Assembly (NCBI RefSeq): GCF_019795105.1
Contig: NZ_JAIMFO010000008.1
Coordinates: 1 to 64,000, forward strand
Length of the DNA: 64,000 bases
Source of the DNA: Collinsella ureilytica
GTDB taxonomy: Bacteria > Actinomycetota > Coriobacteriia > Coriobacteriales > Coriobacteriaceae
Reading direction: 5' to 3'
The notes beneath the pieces are model-generated. The model saw nothing but the letters and a program-made list of their open reading frames with translations, made no database searches and was not told the origin of the DNA. The translations under genes were made by a program, and so were the position numbers. This document shows, in pieces, positions 17,186-25,700 of this stretch (position 1 is the first letter of the stretch; the number at the start of each line of letters is the position of its first letter).

Positions 17186-18322
17186 TTAGCGATCATCCTC
17201 CCAGCTTGTTAAGCAAGCGTTTAAGGCCTCCTCAAGACTAGAGCGCTCCATGCCCCGGCCAATAAAGCAGAGTTGGGTTATACGGTCTCCGACAACCGGA
17301 TCCCAAGACGCTGCAATCTCTGGGTTTTCGTCCAAGAGACGCTCATGAACATCTTTGGGGAAGGCATGGGAGAACATGCCGTTCTCATAGAGTTGTACTT
17401 GCTTGCCGGCCTGCTCAAAGACGTAACCCATATCCGGATCATGGTCGAGCCAAATCTTGCCCTTTACCCGAATAATGCTTTGAGGCCAGCTTGCTACAAA
17501 GGCCTGGAAGCGCTCAGCATCAAAGGGCTGGCGACGCTCATATACAAAGGTGGAAATACCGTATTCCAAAACCTCTGGATCCTCGTGCTCCTCAGGGTGC
17601 TCCATCGCATCAATCCAAGCAGCAGACCGGTATGCCCGATCAAAATCAAAACGGCCAGTATCCACGAGCTCGCTCATAGGAATCTGTGCATGCTCTGCTT
17701 CAACAATGACTGCCTCACGCTGCAAGCCACGTACCATGGCCTTGAGCTCAGCAAGTTGCTGAGCGCTCACCAGATCAGTCTTATTCAGGACAAGGGTGGA
17801 GCAAAATTCAATCTGCTGTATGAGAAGGTTTTCAATATCTTCTTCCTCAAGATTCTCACGAAGCAGGTCTTTGCCGCCATGGAACTCGTCATACATACGG
17901 GCGCAGTCCACCATGGCCACAATATTGTCAAGATGCAGATGGGCGTGGGTGCCTGAGTGACTGCTCGTATTGCAAAGCGCCGAAATATTGTACGTAATGG
18001 GAATGGGCTCACAGATACCAGAAGCCTCAATAAAGATGTAGTCAAAATTGCCCGAATCTGACAGATCGGCCAATTGTATGCTCAAATCGTCGGCAAGACT
18101 GCAACAGGCGCACCCATTCGTGAGCGGAATCACCTCATCGCCTCGATTGAGGCCACCATCTTTAATCAGGCTTGCATCCACATTGATCTCGCCAATATCG
18201 TTCACAATAACCGCAGCGCGAATGCCCTCGGTATTTGTGAGAATGTGATTTAAGATCGTGGTCTTGCCGGCGCCGAGGTATCCAGTAATGAGAGTAATCT
18301 TCACCTGGTTCGGTTCAGTCAT
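17186..18322 (-). CDS. COG0523 (CobW/ZNG1-like) G3E GTPase, putative metal chaperone
   Basis: This P-loop GTPase of about 378 residues has Walker A GYLGAGKTT near residue 14, the diagnostic metal-binding GCACC (CxCC motif) near residue 64, Walker B-like YIFIEASG, and NKTD near 170 for guanine recognition. A CobW C-terminal domain follows. Members deliver zinc or other metals to target enzymes, often under zinc starvation. The start is ATG 18322 behind TTAGGAG. The adjacent zinc-type amidohydrolases are possible clients, which is speculation from gene order alone. A CGGTGAGCGG motif lies at 18401 upstream. Confidence 0.9.
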   Translation of the reverse strand: MTEPNQVKITLITGYLGAGKTTILNHILTNTEGIRAAVIVNDIGEINVDASLIKDGGLNRGDEVIPLTNGCACCSLADDLSIQLADLSDSGNFDYIFIEASGICEPIPITYNISALCNTSSHSGTHAHLHLDNIVAMVDCARMYDEFHGGKDLLRENLEEEDIENLLIQQIEFCSTLVLNKTDLVSAQQLAELKAMVRGLQREAVIVEAEHAQIPMSELVDTGRFDFDRAYRSAAWIDAMEHPEEHEDPEVLEYGISTFVYERRQPFDAERFQAFVASWPQSIIRVKGKIWLDHDPDMGYVFEQAGKQVQLYENGMFSHAFPKDVHERLLDENPEIAASWDPVVGDRITQLCFIGRGMERSSLEEALNACLTSWEDDR

Positions 18323-18485
18323 GCGAGCTCCTAACTGCATGCGGCATTCTTCATCCCTGATCAAGTGTAGGGTAGAAACAACACCGCGTCGACGATAAAA
18401 CGGTGAGCGGCAAAAGCTGTCAATAAGGGCAGGGCCCTGACGCCGAAGCCTCAGAGCCCGAACCCGCACGAAAGCGTCACACACC

Positions 18486-19745
18486 TTAGAGGGCGTTTTT
18501 AATGACGATCTCGCCTTCCTTCATGATGACATCCATCTTATCCGGATTGAGGTCGCGGATATTGTTGATGACGTCACCGTTGATGACCAAGATATCTGCA
18601 AACTTACCAGCTTCAAGTGAGCCAAACTCATCCTCATGCCCGAGCATCTTGGCACCGTTCAAGGTACCCGCAACAATCGTATCCATAACGGGGATACCGG
18701 CATTTTCTACGAAGGAAATCATTTCGTCGCAGGTCACATATCCATACGGGGTTACCAGCGCAAAGGAGTCAGAACCGATGGTGAGCGTAACGCCGAGCTC
18801 ATGTGCACGACGGAGGTTTTGATAGGTGCGGTTCAGGCCCTTCTCAACAACCGTCTCGCCCTCAAACTTATCAAGCTCAGGTGTCCACTCAGGCGGATAG
18901 GTTCCGTACCACGTGGGCAAGAATCCAATAGTTGGTGTGAAATAGGTACCCTTCTCGGCCATGAGATCCATGGTGCGATCGTCAAGCTCAAAACCATGGA
19001 TGAGCTGGGTGCAGCCGAAACGTACGCAGTCATAGGCGGCATCAAAATTGTTGTATGAGTGAGCCCAAAGCGGAATGCCAACCATCTTGCACTCTTCGGC
19101 AATGGCCTGGATCTCTTCGCTGCAGAAAAGCTGCAAACGATCGGAGTCCCAGCGCCAAATTCCGCCACCGGTAGCCCAAATCTTGATTGCATCAGGCTCT
19201 TCGCGCAGACGCATACGAATGGCGCGGCGCAGCTCCCAAGGACCGTCTGCCTGATAGCCCCAAGGATGCGAATCTTTCGAGATCTGCAGCGGCAGATGGT
19301 GGGAGTCACCATGTCCGGCTACGCGGCAAAAACCTAAGCCAGTTGCAAAAATACGGGGGCCTTTCATCTCGCCCATATTGACCAGATCGCGAATGGCGAT
19401 GCCGTTGCGGCCAATCTCGCCGACGGTCGTAAGGCCGTGGGTCAAGGCATCATAGGCCTGCTTAACAGCCAAGGCTTGCTTTTGACCGTTGGACTCAATA
19501 ACCCAGTCGTTATCATTGTCAGTACGGTTGCCCGAGAAGTGCAGATGGGTGTCGACGATGCCGGGCATCACGGTCTTGCCAACCGCATCGATTACCTCAT
19601 AGCCACCCTCGCTTGGAAGCTCCTGGTGAGGTCCGGCGTATGAAATCTTGCCGTTCTCATCAGTTAAAACGAGGGAGTTCTCAACGGGAGCAGCACCGGT
19701 ACCATCAATAAGCTTTCCGCCGACGATTGCATACCTCTTACTCAT
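18486..19745 (-). CDS. Amidohydrolase, imidazolonepropionase/Xaa-Pro dipeptidase-like (copy A)
   Basis: This metal-dependent hydrolase of the amidohydrolase superfamily has about 419 residues. The metal ligands are all visible: DTHLHFSG (HxH) near residue 63, the carboxylated lysine in DAIKIWATGGG, His in LWAHSYN, His in LIHGFELDD, and Asp in LTIGSDSF. Relatives hydrolyse dipeptides (Xaa-Pro, Xaa-His) or imidazolonepropionate. No substrate can be named from the sequence. It is a paralogue of the next gene upstream (20220-21506) with the same architecture. The start is ATG 19745 behind AAAGGAGG. Confidence 0.87.
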   Translation of the reverse strand: MSKRYAIVGGKLIDGTGAAPVENSLVLTDENGKISYAGPHQELPSEGGYEVIDAVGKTVMPGIVDTHLHFSGNRTDNDNDWVIESNGQKQALAVKQAYDALTHGLTTVGEIGRNGIAIRDLVNMGEMKGPRIFATGLGFCRVAGHGDSHHLPLQISKDSHPWGYQADGPWELRRAIRMRLREEPDAIKIWATGGGIWRWDSDRLQLFCSEEIQAIAEECKMVGIPLWAHSYNNFDAAYDCVRFGCTQLIHGFELDDRTMDLMAEKGTYFTPTIGFLPTWYGTYPPEWTPELDKFEGETVVEKGLNRTYQNLRRAHELGVTLTIGSDSFALVTPYGYVTCDEMISFVENAGIPVMDTIVAGTLNGAKMLGHEDEFGSLEAGKFADILVINGDVINNIRDLNPDKMDVIMKEGEIVIKNAL

Positions 19746-20152
19746 GTGGTTCCTCCTTTGGAGCCGTAGCCTTGCGTTGCCGAGTGCCTCCGAGATCACT
19801 CAGAGGTGCTCAGATGGCCTTACACCCTCACCTTATAAGTTAACGGAGTAGAACTTACGAGCGGTCGATCGAAGGCATGAGCTAAAGACGGATGGCGTAT
19901 TTTTACCGATAAGCGGAGCTGATACGAATGAACCGCCCCTCGCCAACGGTAGAAAAACGTCGGTGAGCGGCTGAAGATCTCAATCGGACACCTGATGCTG
20001 CGTCACGCGTTAGTAGCATGAAACACGCATGCTATGGCGCACGTCTTACAGGTCAGCACCTGCAGAGTAGCTGCTGCAGCAAACCTGCGCCGCACGAACG
20101 CTCGCTCGGAAACACGTGCAAACCCAGCTCGCGACTGCGTGTTTATAAGGAG
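19746..20152. other. Intergenic region between the amidohydrolase paralogues
   Basis: No gene is visible. The region contains two copies of the short intergenic motif, CGCCAACGGTAGA (19941-19953) and CGGTGAGCGG (19961-19970). It presumably holds the promoter of copy A, but I could not identify a convincing -35/-10 pair. Confidence 0.4.
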
Positions 20153-20185
20153 CACCCCCTGCTCCGATGACCGAAGCAAGGGGTG
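20153..20185 (-). terminator. Terminator-like hairpin after amidohydrolase copy B
   Basis: CACCCC (20153-20158) pairs with GGGGTG (20180-20185), and TGC with GCA inside. On the minus strand it runs into CTCCTTATAA, a weak T-rich tail. It is 35 bases beyond the stop of the gene. Confidence 0.45.
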
Positions 20186-20219
20186 AAGAGGAAGGGTGTT
20201 CAGCTGTTATCGCCGAAGC

Positions 20220-21506
20220 TTATGCAGAATACTTATTGCGAGCACCAAAGGTACCAGCGATAACAATCTCACCGTCCTTCATGATCACATCCATGTTCTC
20301 AGGAGTTAGATCGTGGATATTCTTGGCCGGATCACCGTTTACCACCAAGAGATCGGCAAATTTGCCAGCCTCAAGCGAGCCGGTTTCATCGTCGCAGTGA
20401 GCCATCTTGGCACCGTTTAAGGTTGCGCAGGTGATGGTCTCAAGCGGTGAGATGCCTACCTTATCCACGAAGTCATACATCTCATCAATCGTGACATAGC
20501 CATATGGAGTCACAAAGGAGAAGGAGTCCGAGCCAATCGTGAAGATCACGCCACGCTTCTTAGCCTCGCGCAGGCACGCATAGTTGCGCTGCAGCTCCTT
20601 CTCAACCAAGGTATCGCCGTCAAACTTATCGTGAATCTCAGGCACATAAACCGGAGGATAGGTTGAATACCACGTGGGCAAAAAGCCGATCGTCGGAGTA
20701 AAGAAGGTTCCTTGCTCAGCCATTAAATCCATCGTGCGCTCGTCAATATCAAAACCATGGATGAGCTGCTCGCAGCCAAAACGAACAGAGTCATAGGCGG
20801 CTGAGTGGGAGTTATACGAGTGGCTCCACACGGGAATCCCTACCATCGCGGCCTCATCACACACGGCCTGAATCTCCTCAGCGCAATAGTGCTGATCGCG
20901 ACCAGAGTCCCAGCGCCAGATACCACCACCCGTTGCCCAGATCTTAATTGCATCAGGATTCTCGCGCAGACGACGGCGCACGGCCTTGCGCAGATCCCAA
21001 GGACCGTCTACCTGATCGCCCCACGGGTGCGAGTTCTTATTCTCATCCTGCGTGCAATGATGCGAGTCACCGTGCCCGGCTACGCGGCAAAAGCCCAGAC
21101 CAGTGGCATAGACACGAGGGCCTTTGAAGACACCATTATTAATGCAGTCGCGGACGTGGATACCAAAGCGGCCAATCTCACATACCGTCGTAAGTCCGTG
21201 AGTTAAGCAATCATAGGACTGCTTGACGGCAACGGCCTGCTTCTCAAGGAGCGGCTGCATCACCCAATCGGTGTCATCATCAGTTAAATTGCCGGAGAAG
21301 TGAAGGTGGGTATCAATGAGGCCAGGCATGACGGTCTTGCCAGCAGCATCAATGACCTCATAGCCACCATCGGCCGGAACTTCTTGATGCGCGCCGGCAT
21401 ACTCAATCTTTCCATCCTCACCAATTAAGACCAGTGAGTTCTCAAGAGGCTCGACGCCGGTGCCATCGACGAGCTTACCGCCAACAATTGCATACTTCTT
21501 TCCCAT
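20220..21506 (-). CDS. Amidohydrolase, imidazolonepropionase/Xaa-Pro dipeptidase-like (copy B)
   Basis: This paralogue of the neighbouring amidohydrolase has about 428 residues and every metal-site motif: DTHLHFSG, KIWATGGGIWRWDS, VWSHSYN, LIHGFDIDE and FTIGSDSF. The two copies share many blocks (for example ATGLGFCRVAGHGDSHH) but differ throughout, so the duplication is old. The start is ATG 21506 behind GGGAGGAACC. It lies just downstream of an APC permease gene. A terminator-like hairpin separates them, so import of a peptide or amino-acid derivative followed by hydrolysis is an attractive but unproved pairing. Confidence 0.87.
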   Translation of the reverse strand: MGKKYAIVGGKLVDGTGVEPLENSLVLIGEDGKIEYAGAHQEVPADGGYEVIDAAGKTVMPGLIDTHLHFSGNLTDDDTDWVMQPLLEKQAVAVKQSYDCLTHGLTTVCEIGRFGIHVRDCINNGVFKGPRVYATGLGFCRVAGHGDSHHCTQDENKNSHPWGDQVDGPWDLRKAVRRRLRENPDAIKIWATGGGIWRWDSGRDQHYCAEEIQAVCDEAAMVGIPVWSHSYNSHSAAYDSVRFGCEQLIHGFDIDERTMDLMAEQGTFFTPTIGFLPTWYSTYPPVYVPEIHDKFDGDTLVEKELQRNYACLREAKKRGVIFTIGSDSFSFVTPYGYVTIDEMYDFVDKVGISPLETITCATLNGAKMAHCDDETGSLEAGKFADLLVVNGDPAKNIHDLTPENMDVIMKDGEIVIAGTFGARNKYSA

Positions 21507-21584
21507 GGTTCCTCCCTTAGGACCATTTTTTAAACGCGTCTGGTGCAACGGCGACTGCAACAGACGCGCAACTACACAAACAAA

Positions 21585-21616
21585 CAGGCGAGCACCTCCC
21601 GTTTGGCACCCGCCTG
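21585..21616 (-). terminator. Terminator after the APC permease gene
   Basis: CAGGCG (21585-21590) pairs with CGCCTG (21611-21616). On the minus strand the stem is followed by TTTGTTTGTG. It lies 12 bases beyond the permease stop. Confidence 0.6.
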
Positions 21617-21627
21617 CTTGGGGGGTG

Positions 21628-23100
21628 CTACGAGGCCTTGGACTTATTTACAGCCTTACTTGCAAACATCAAGATGAGACCAACTGCCAGCCAGCCGAGC
21701 ACGATTGCCCATCCGGTAACGTCAAGCGACTCAGCGGTGATGGGGAATACAATCAGGGCAATAATGATGAGACCTGCTGCAATGGCGAGCACGATTCCGA
21801 GCTTGCCACCAGGAACCTTATACGGTCTGGGAAGATCAGGCTCGGTGAAGCGCATCTTCAAGCAGGAAAGCGACACCATCGTGCAGGCAAAGATGAACGC
21901 GAGCGCTGAGACCTTGGTCAGCGGAATCAGCATGTTCTTGCCCATAAAAGGCCCGATAACCGTAATCACAGCAAGTACGGTGCAGGCGAGCTTTGGCGCG
22001 CCAGACTTTGCATCAACCTCAGCAAATGACTCAGGAAGCTGACCTTTGCGACCCATGGCGAGCATAATACGGCTCGTCGCTCCATAGAAGGAGTTCATCG
22101 GACCCATGGGGCCTAAGGTGGCGATCGAAAGCATGATGATATAGAAGATGAAGTTGATTTCTTTTAAGCATGCAAGTGCGGGCACGGGCTTTTGTACAAA
22201 GTCTTGCCAGCCAACAATTGAGCCAAACGAATAGATGCAAACGATATAGAAACCACCAGAAGCCAAGAGAGCTAAGGTAATGATCTTGCCAAACTTATTC
22301 CAATTCAGACCCTCAGCGGCCTCCTCTGCCTGCTGCGGAATCGTATCGAAGCCTGCATAGAAAAACGGCGTCAGCAAAAGGACTGACATGATGCCGCCAA
22401 AAATCTCGCCTGCACCAGTTGCAGCAACGCCGCCACCAGCACCTGAGACCTGAGAAAAGACATTGCCGTCATGCAAGGCATTGGCAGGAGAGCCCGTAAA
22501 GATCGAGATGCCCATGGCAAGCAACATGCCGCAGAGCAGCGCCTTGGTCAAAAATGCCTGGAGCTTAGCTGCAGAAGATGCACCACGGAAGTTCAAGAAA
22601 ATAACGTAGAGAGCAAAACCGAGCGAGATGATGGTTGGGAACAGATAGACCTTTGCTCCCAAAATCTCGTAGAGCTCAACCGCGCGCAGCCACTCCATGC
22701 CCGGAATGGTTCCGAACATATCGGAGAGCAGCGTAGAGATAGCGATTGCCTCCCAAGGGCACAGGATACCATTGCCAAGCGCCAAGAACCAACCGGTGAT
22801 ATAGGACGCCACGCGGCCAAAGGTTCGATCGACGTACTCAACAATGCCTCCTGAGATGGGAATGGCAGCTGTGAGCTCACCGAACACCGCTCCGATGGGA
22901 ACCAAGAAGATGGCACCCAGAAGGAACGCGATCATCGCCGGAACCGGGCCTCCACCCACGACCATCCAGTCACCCACCTGCAGCACCCAGCCGGTGCCGA
23001 TGATGGCTCCAAAACCGATGGTAAAGAAGTTCCACAGCGAGAGCGTCTTTTTCATACCGCCTTGGTCTTGTGCGACCGTTGCAGTCTGTGTATCCGCCAT
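21628..23100 (-). CDS. APC-superfamily amino acid permease
   Basis: This 490-residue polytopic transporter has about 12 hydrophobic segments. The first helix carries FFTIGFGAIIGTGW, the substrate-binding GxG signature of the APC family; PISGGIVEYVDRTFG follows in helix 2, and PFFYAGFDTIPQQAEE in helix 6 is typical of this group. Translation starts at ATG behind AGGAGGGG. The substrate cannot be assigned. Its position upstream of two amidohydrolases suggests an amino acid, dipeptide or amino-acid derivative. Confidence 0.9.
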   Translation of the reverse strand: MADTQTATVAQDQGGMKKTLSLWNFFTIGFGAIIGTGWVLQVGDWMVVGGGPVPAMIAFLLGAIFLVPIGAVFGELTAAIPISGGIVEYVDRTFGRVASYITGWFLALGNGILCPWEAIAISTLLSDMFGTIPGMEWLRAVELYEILGAKVYLFPTIISLGFALYVIFLNFRGASSAAKLQAFLTKALLCGMLLAMGISIFTGSPANALHDGNVFSQVSGAGGGVAATGAGEIFGGIMSVLLLTPFFYAGFDTIPQQAEEAAEGLNWNKFGKIITLALLASGGFYIVCIYSFGSIVGWQDFVQKPVPALACLKEINFIFYIIMLSIATLGPMGPMNSFYGATSRIMLAMGRKGQLPESFAEVDAKSGAPKLACTVLAVITVIGPFMGKNMLIPLTKVSALAFIFACTMVSLSCLKMRFTEPDLPRPYKVPGGKLGIVLAIAAGLIIIALIVFPITAESLDVTGWAIVLGWLAVGLILMFASKAVNKSKAS

Positions 23101-23232
23101 ACTACCCCTCCTTTCCTTTCGTTCCTACCGTCCACGCACACACATACCGTGCCTGCGCTCCTCACCGCGTACTCGCCTGCCAGCTTTTGGAAGGCTTACG
23201 CGGTCTTCCACGGTTTTCACCCTATCGATCTC

Positions 23233-23271
23233 AGGCGGCCAAAGCCGATTGGAATCGACCGCAGGCCGCCT
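23233..23271. repeat. Nested inverted repeat between the permease and (p)ppGpp synthetase genes
   Basis: AGGCGGCC (23233-23240) and GGCCGCCT (23264-23271) enclose an inner CGATT-GG-AATCG hairpin. It lies 55 bases beyond the stop of the gene at 23326 on the minus strand. There is no T-tract, so it may be a weak terminator or an mRNA-end structure. Confidence 0.45.
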
Positions 23272-23325
23272 AAAATGAATGACCGGAGCTATTTTGTCGA
23301 CGAACGGAGGGGATGAGCGAAGGCG

Positions 23326-25686
23326 CTACTCGCCAGGCATGGAGCGGCGGGCATCAAAGACTGAATCTACGCGGCTAATGGCAGCGAGCAAAGGATCAAG
23401 CCCACTTGCGTCTGAAATCTCAACCAAGAAACGCAGCGTTGCGATGCCTTCACGATTCGTAGAAGTAGCAGCAGAGATAATATTGCCGCCTGCATCTCCT
23501 ATAGCCACGGTTACGTCTTTGAGCATACCAATGCGGTCAATGCCCTCGATAACAATGCCTACCTGGAAGAGCGCATCTGCCCCACCGTCCCAGGCAACCT
23601 CAATCATGCGCCCGGGTTGTTCTTGTAAGCCTTTTACGTTCGGGCAGGTCGCACGATGAACCGACACACCACGGCCACGGGTAATAAAGCCAACAATGTC
23701 GTCTCCCGCCACGGGATTGCAGCAATGCGCAAGGCGAACGAGAAGATCGGCGTCTCCTCCCTTTACCACAACGCCAGCACTTCCAGGACGGCGCTTACCA
23801 CGTGGTTTGCGATTTGAGCCGCGCGCCTGGCGGCGAGCCTCGGCGATAACCTCAGCTGCCGTCTCTTCGGTTTGCGGCTCTTCTGGCTTGGGATCTAAGA
23901 TCGCCTCAACCTTATTGCCAATGGAGCGCACAGCAACATTGCCCGCGCCTAAGGCCGCAAAGAGATCTTCGGTGTGGCGATAGTTGAGCTGCTCTGCAAT
24001 GGCGGCAAGCGCCTTGGCCGTTCTCTGTGTTGAAATGCCGTATCCGCGACGACGAAGATCGCGCGCTAAGGCATCACGCCCTGAGAGAGCATCGTCATCT
24101 TTTGCAGCGGCAGCAAAATACCGCCGAATCTTGGAACGTGCCGACGGGGTTCGTACGATCCCCAGCCAGTCACGCGAGGGTTTCGCGGCCTTATTGGTAA
24201 GGATTTCCACCCGATCCCCCATAGCAAGCTCATGGGACAGAGGCGCTACTGCCCCGTTTACCATGGCTCCCACGCAATGATTACCCACCTCAGTGTGGAT
24301 GGCATAGGCAAAATCCAACGGCGTGGAACCGGCTCGGAGCGAAAGCACCTCACCTTTAGGTGTAAACACAAAGATCTCCTGATCAAACAGGTCGATCTTT
24401 AAGGAGTGCATAAATTCTTTGGGATCATCAATATCATCAGAAGCTGCCCAGTCAAGCGATCGCTTCAAGAGGTTGATCTGATCGTCCAAGCGCTGGGCAT
24501 CGCCAGATTTTGCTGAAGAGGATCCAGCGCGCTTATAGAGCCAGTGAGCCGCAATACCATATTCTGCCTGCTCATGCATGGAATAGGTTCTGATTTGAAT
24601 CTCAAGCGGGCGAGCAGTCGGGCCAATAACCGTTGTATGCAGACTTTGGTAGTTATTAAACTTTGGCATAGCGATATAGTCTTTAAACCGCCCCGGCATG
24701 GGATGCCACAGCGAGTGTACCGCTCCGAGCGCTGAATAGCAGTCCCCCACCGTCTCGGTAATAACCCTCAGAGCAACTAGGTCGTAGATCTCAGAAAACT
24801 CTTTGCCCTTGCGGCGCATCTTTTGATAAATGGACCAATAATGCTTTGAGCGCCCATAGATCTGAAAACCGGTCAGACCGGAGTTTGTAAGCTCGGTTTG
24901 CAAGACCTCAATAGCCTCTTTGAGATAGCGCTCCCTGGCCGATCTACTTTCAGACACCATGCGTGCAATGCGCTGGTAGGCCAAGGGTTCAAGATAAAAG
25001 AAGGAGAGATCTTCGAGCTCCCACTTCATCGATGAGATACCCAAGCGATCAGCAAGCGGGGCATAGACATCCATGGTCTCGCGTGCCTTGAACAAGCGGC
25101 GATCTTCTGCAAGCGCGCCTAAGGTTCTCATGTTGTGAAGACGATCTGCCAGCTTCACGATGACCACGCGGATATCGCGACTCATCGCCAAAAACATCTT
25201 GCGAAGATTGAGCGCTTGCTTGGCATCCATGCTGTCAATCTCAATATTGGTGAGCTTGGTCACTCCATCAACCAGCTCAGTCACCGTCGCGCCAAACAGC
25301 TCGCCTACATCAGAAAGCGGCGTCTCGGTATCTTCAACCGTATCGTGCAATAAAGCAGCACAGACAACATCGCAGTCCATCTTGAGCTCTGCCAAAATAA
25401 TGGCGACCTCAACAGGATGGTTAATATAGGGCTCGCCAGAGCGCCGACGCTGGTCGGTGTGCTTCTCTGCAGCAAAGCAGTACGCCAGCTCAGCTTTTGC
25501 GGCATCTTCTGCACCCATATACGAAGCACAGATGCCCTTGAGGCGGCTCCAGCGCTCAGCAGAAATCTCTGCCGGGAGGTCTTCTGCATGCGTATAGTGA
25601 ACCATCCGCTCAGTTGGCATCAGGCCAGCATCATCGGCGGTGTACTCGCTTCGGCGCGAACCTGTAGCAGCGTCTGCGTCACTCAC
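23326..25686 (-). CDS. rsh: Bifunctional (p)ppGpp synthetase/hydrolase (RelA/SpoT homologue)
   Basis: This stringent-response enzyme of about 786 residues contains an N-terminal HD hydrolase domain (INHPVEVAIIL, HDTVEDT), a RelA/SpoT synthetase domain (GRSKHYWSIYQKM, YDLVALRVI), a TGS domain (VFTPKGEVLSLRAGSTPLDFAY), and C-terminal zinc-finger-like and ACT regions. Both catalytic halves keep their signature residues, so it should make and degrade (p)ppGpp. The start is placed at GTG 25686, with AGAGGAG 5 bases upstream; that site sits in the end of the recJ reading frame, so the two genes are closely coupled. Confidence 0.95.
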   Translation of the reverse strand: MSDADAATGSRRSEYTADDAGLMPTERMVHYTHAEDLPAEISAERWSRLKGICASYMGAEDAAKAELAYCFAAEKHTDQRRRSGEPYINHPVEVAIILAELKMDCDVVCAALLHDTVEDTETPLSDVGELFGATVTELVDGVTKLTNIEIDSMDAKQALNLRKMFLAMSRDIRVVIVKLADRLHNMRTLGALAEDRRLFKARETMDVYAPLADRLGISSMKWELEDLSFFYLEPLAYQRIARMVSESRSARERYLKEAIEVLQTELTNSGLTGFQIYGRSKHYWSIYQKMRRKGKEFSEIYDLVALRVITETVGDCYSALGAVHSLWHPMPGRFKDYIAMPKFNNYQSLHTTVIGPTARPLEIQIRTYSMHEQAEYGIAAHWLYKRAGSSSAKSGDAQRLDDQINLLKRSLDWAASDDIDDPKEFMHSLKIDLFDQEIFVFTPKGEVLSLRAGSTPLDFAYAIHTEVGNHCVGAMVNGAVAPLSHELAMGDRVEILTNKAAKPSRDWLGIVRTPSARSKIRRYFAAAAKDDDALSGRDALARDLRRRGYGISTQRTAKALAAIAEQLNYRHTEDLFAALGAGNVAVRSIGNKVEAILDPKPEEPQTEETAAEVIAEARRQARGSNRKPRGKRRPGSAGVVVKGGDADLLVRLAHCCNPVAGDDIVGFITRGRGVSVHRATCPNVKGLQEQPGRMIEVAWDGGADALFQVGIVIEGIDRIGMLKDVTVAIGDAGGNIISAATSTNREGIATLRFLVEISDASGLDPLLAAISRVDSVFDARRSMPGE

Positions 25687-25700
25687 GAGTACTCCTCTCA

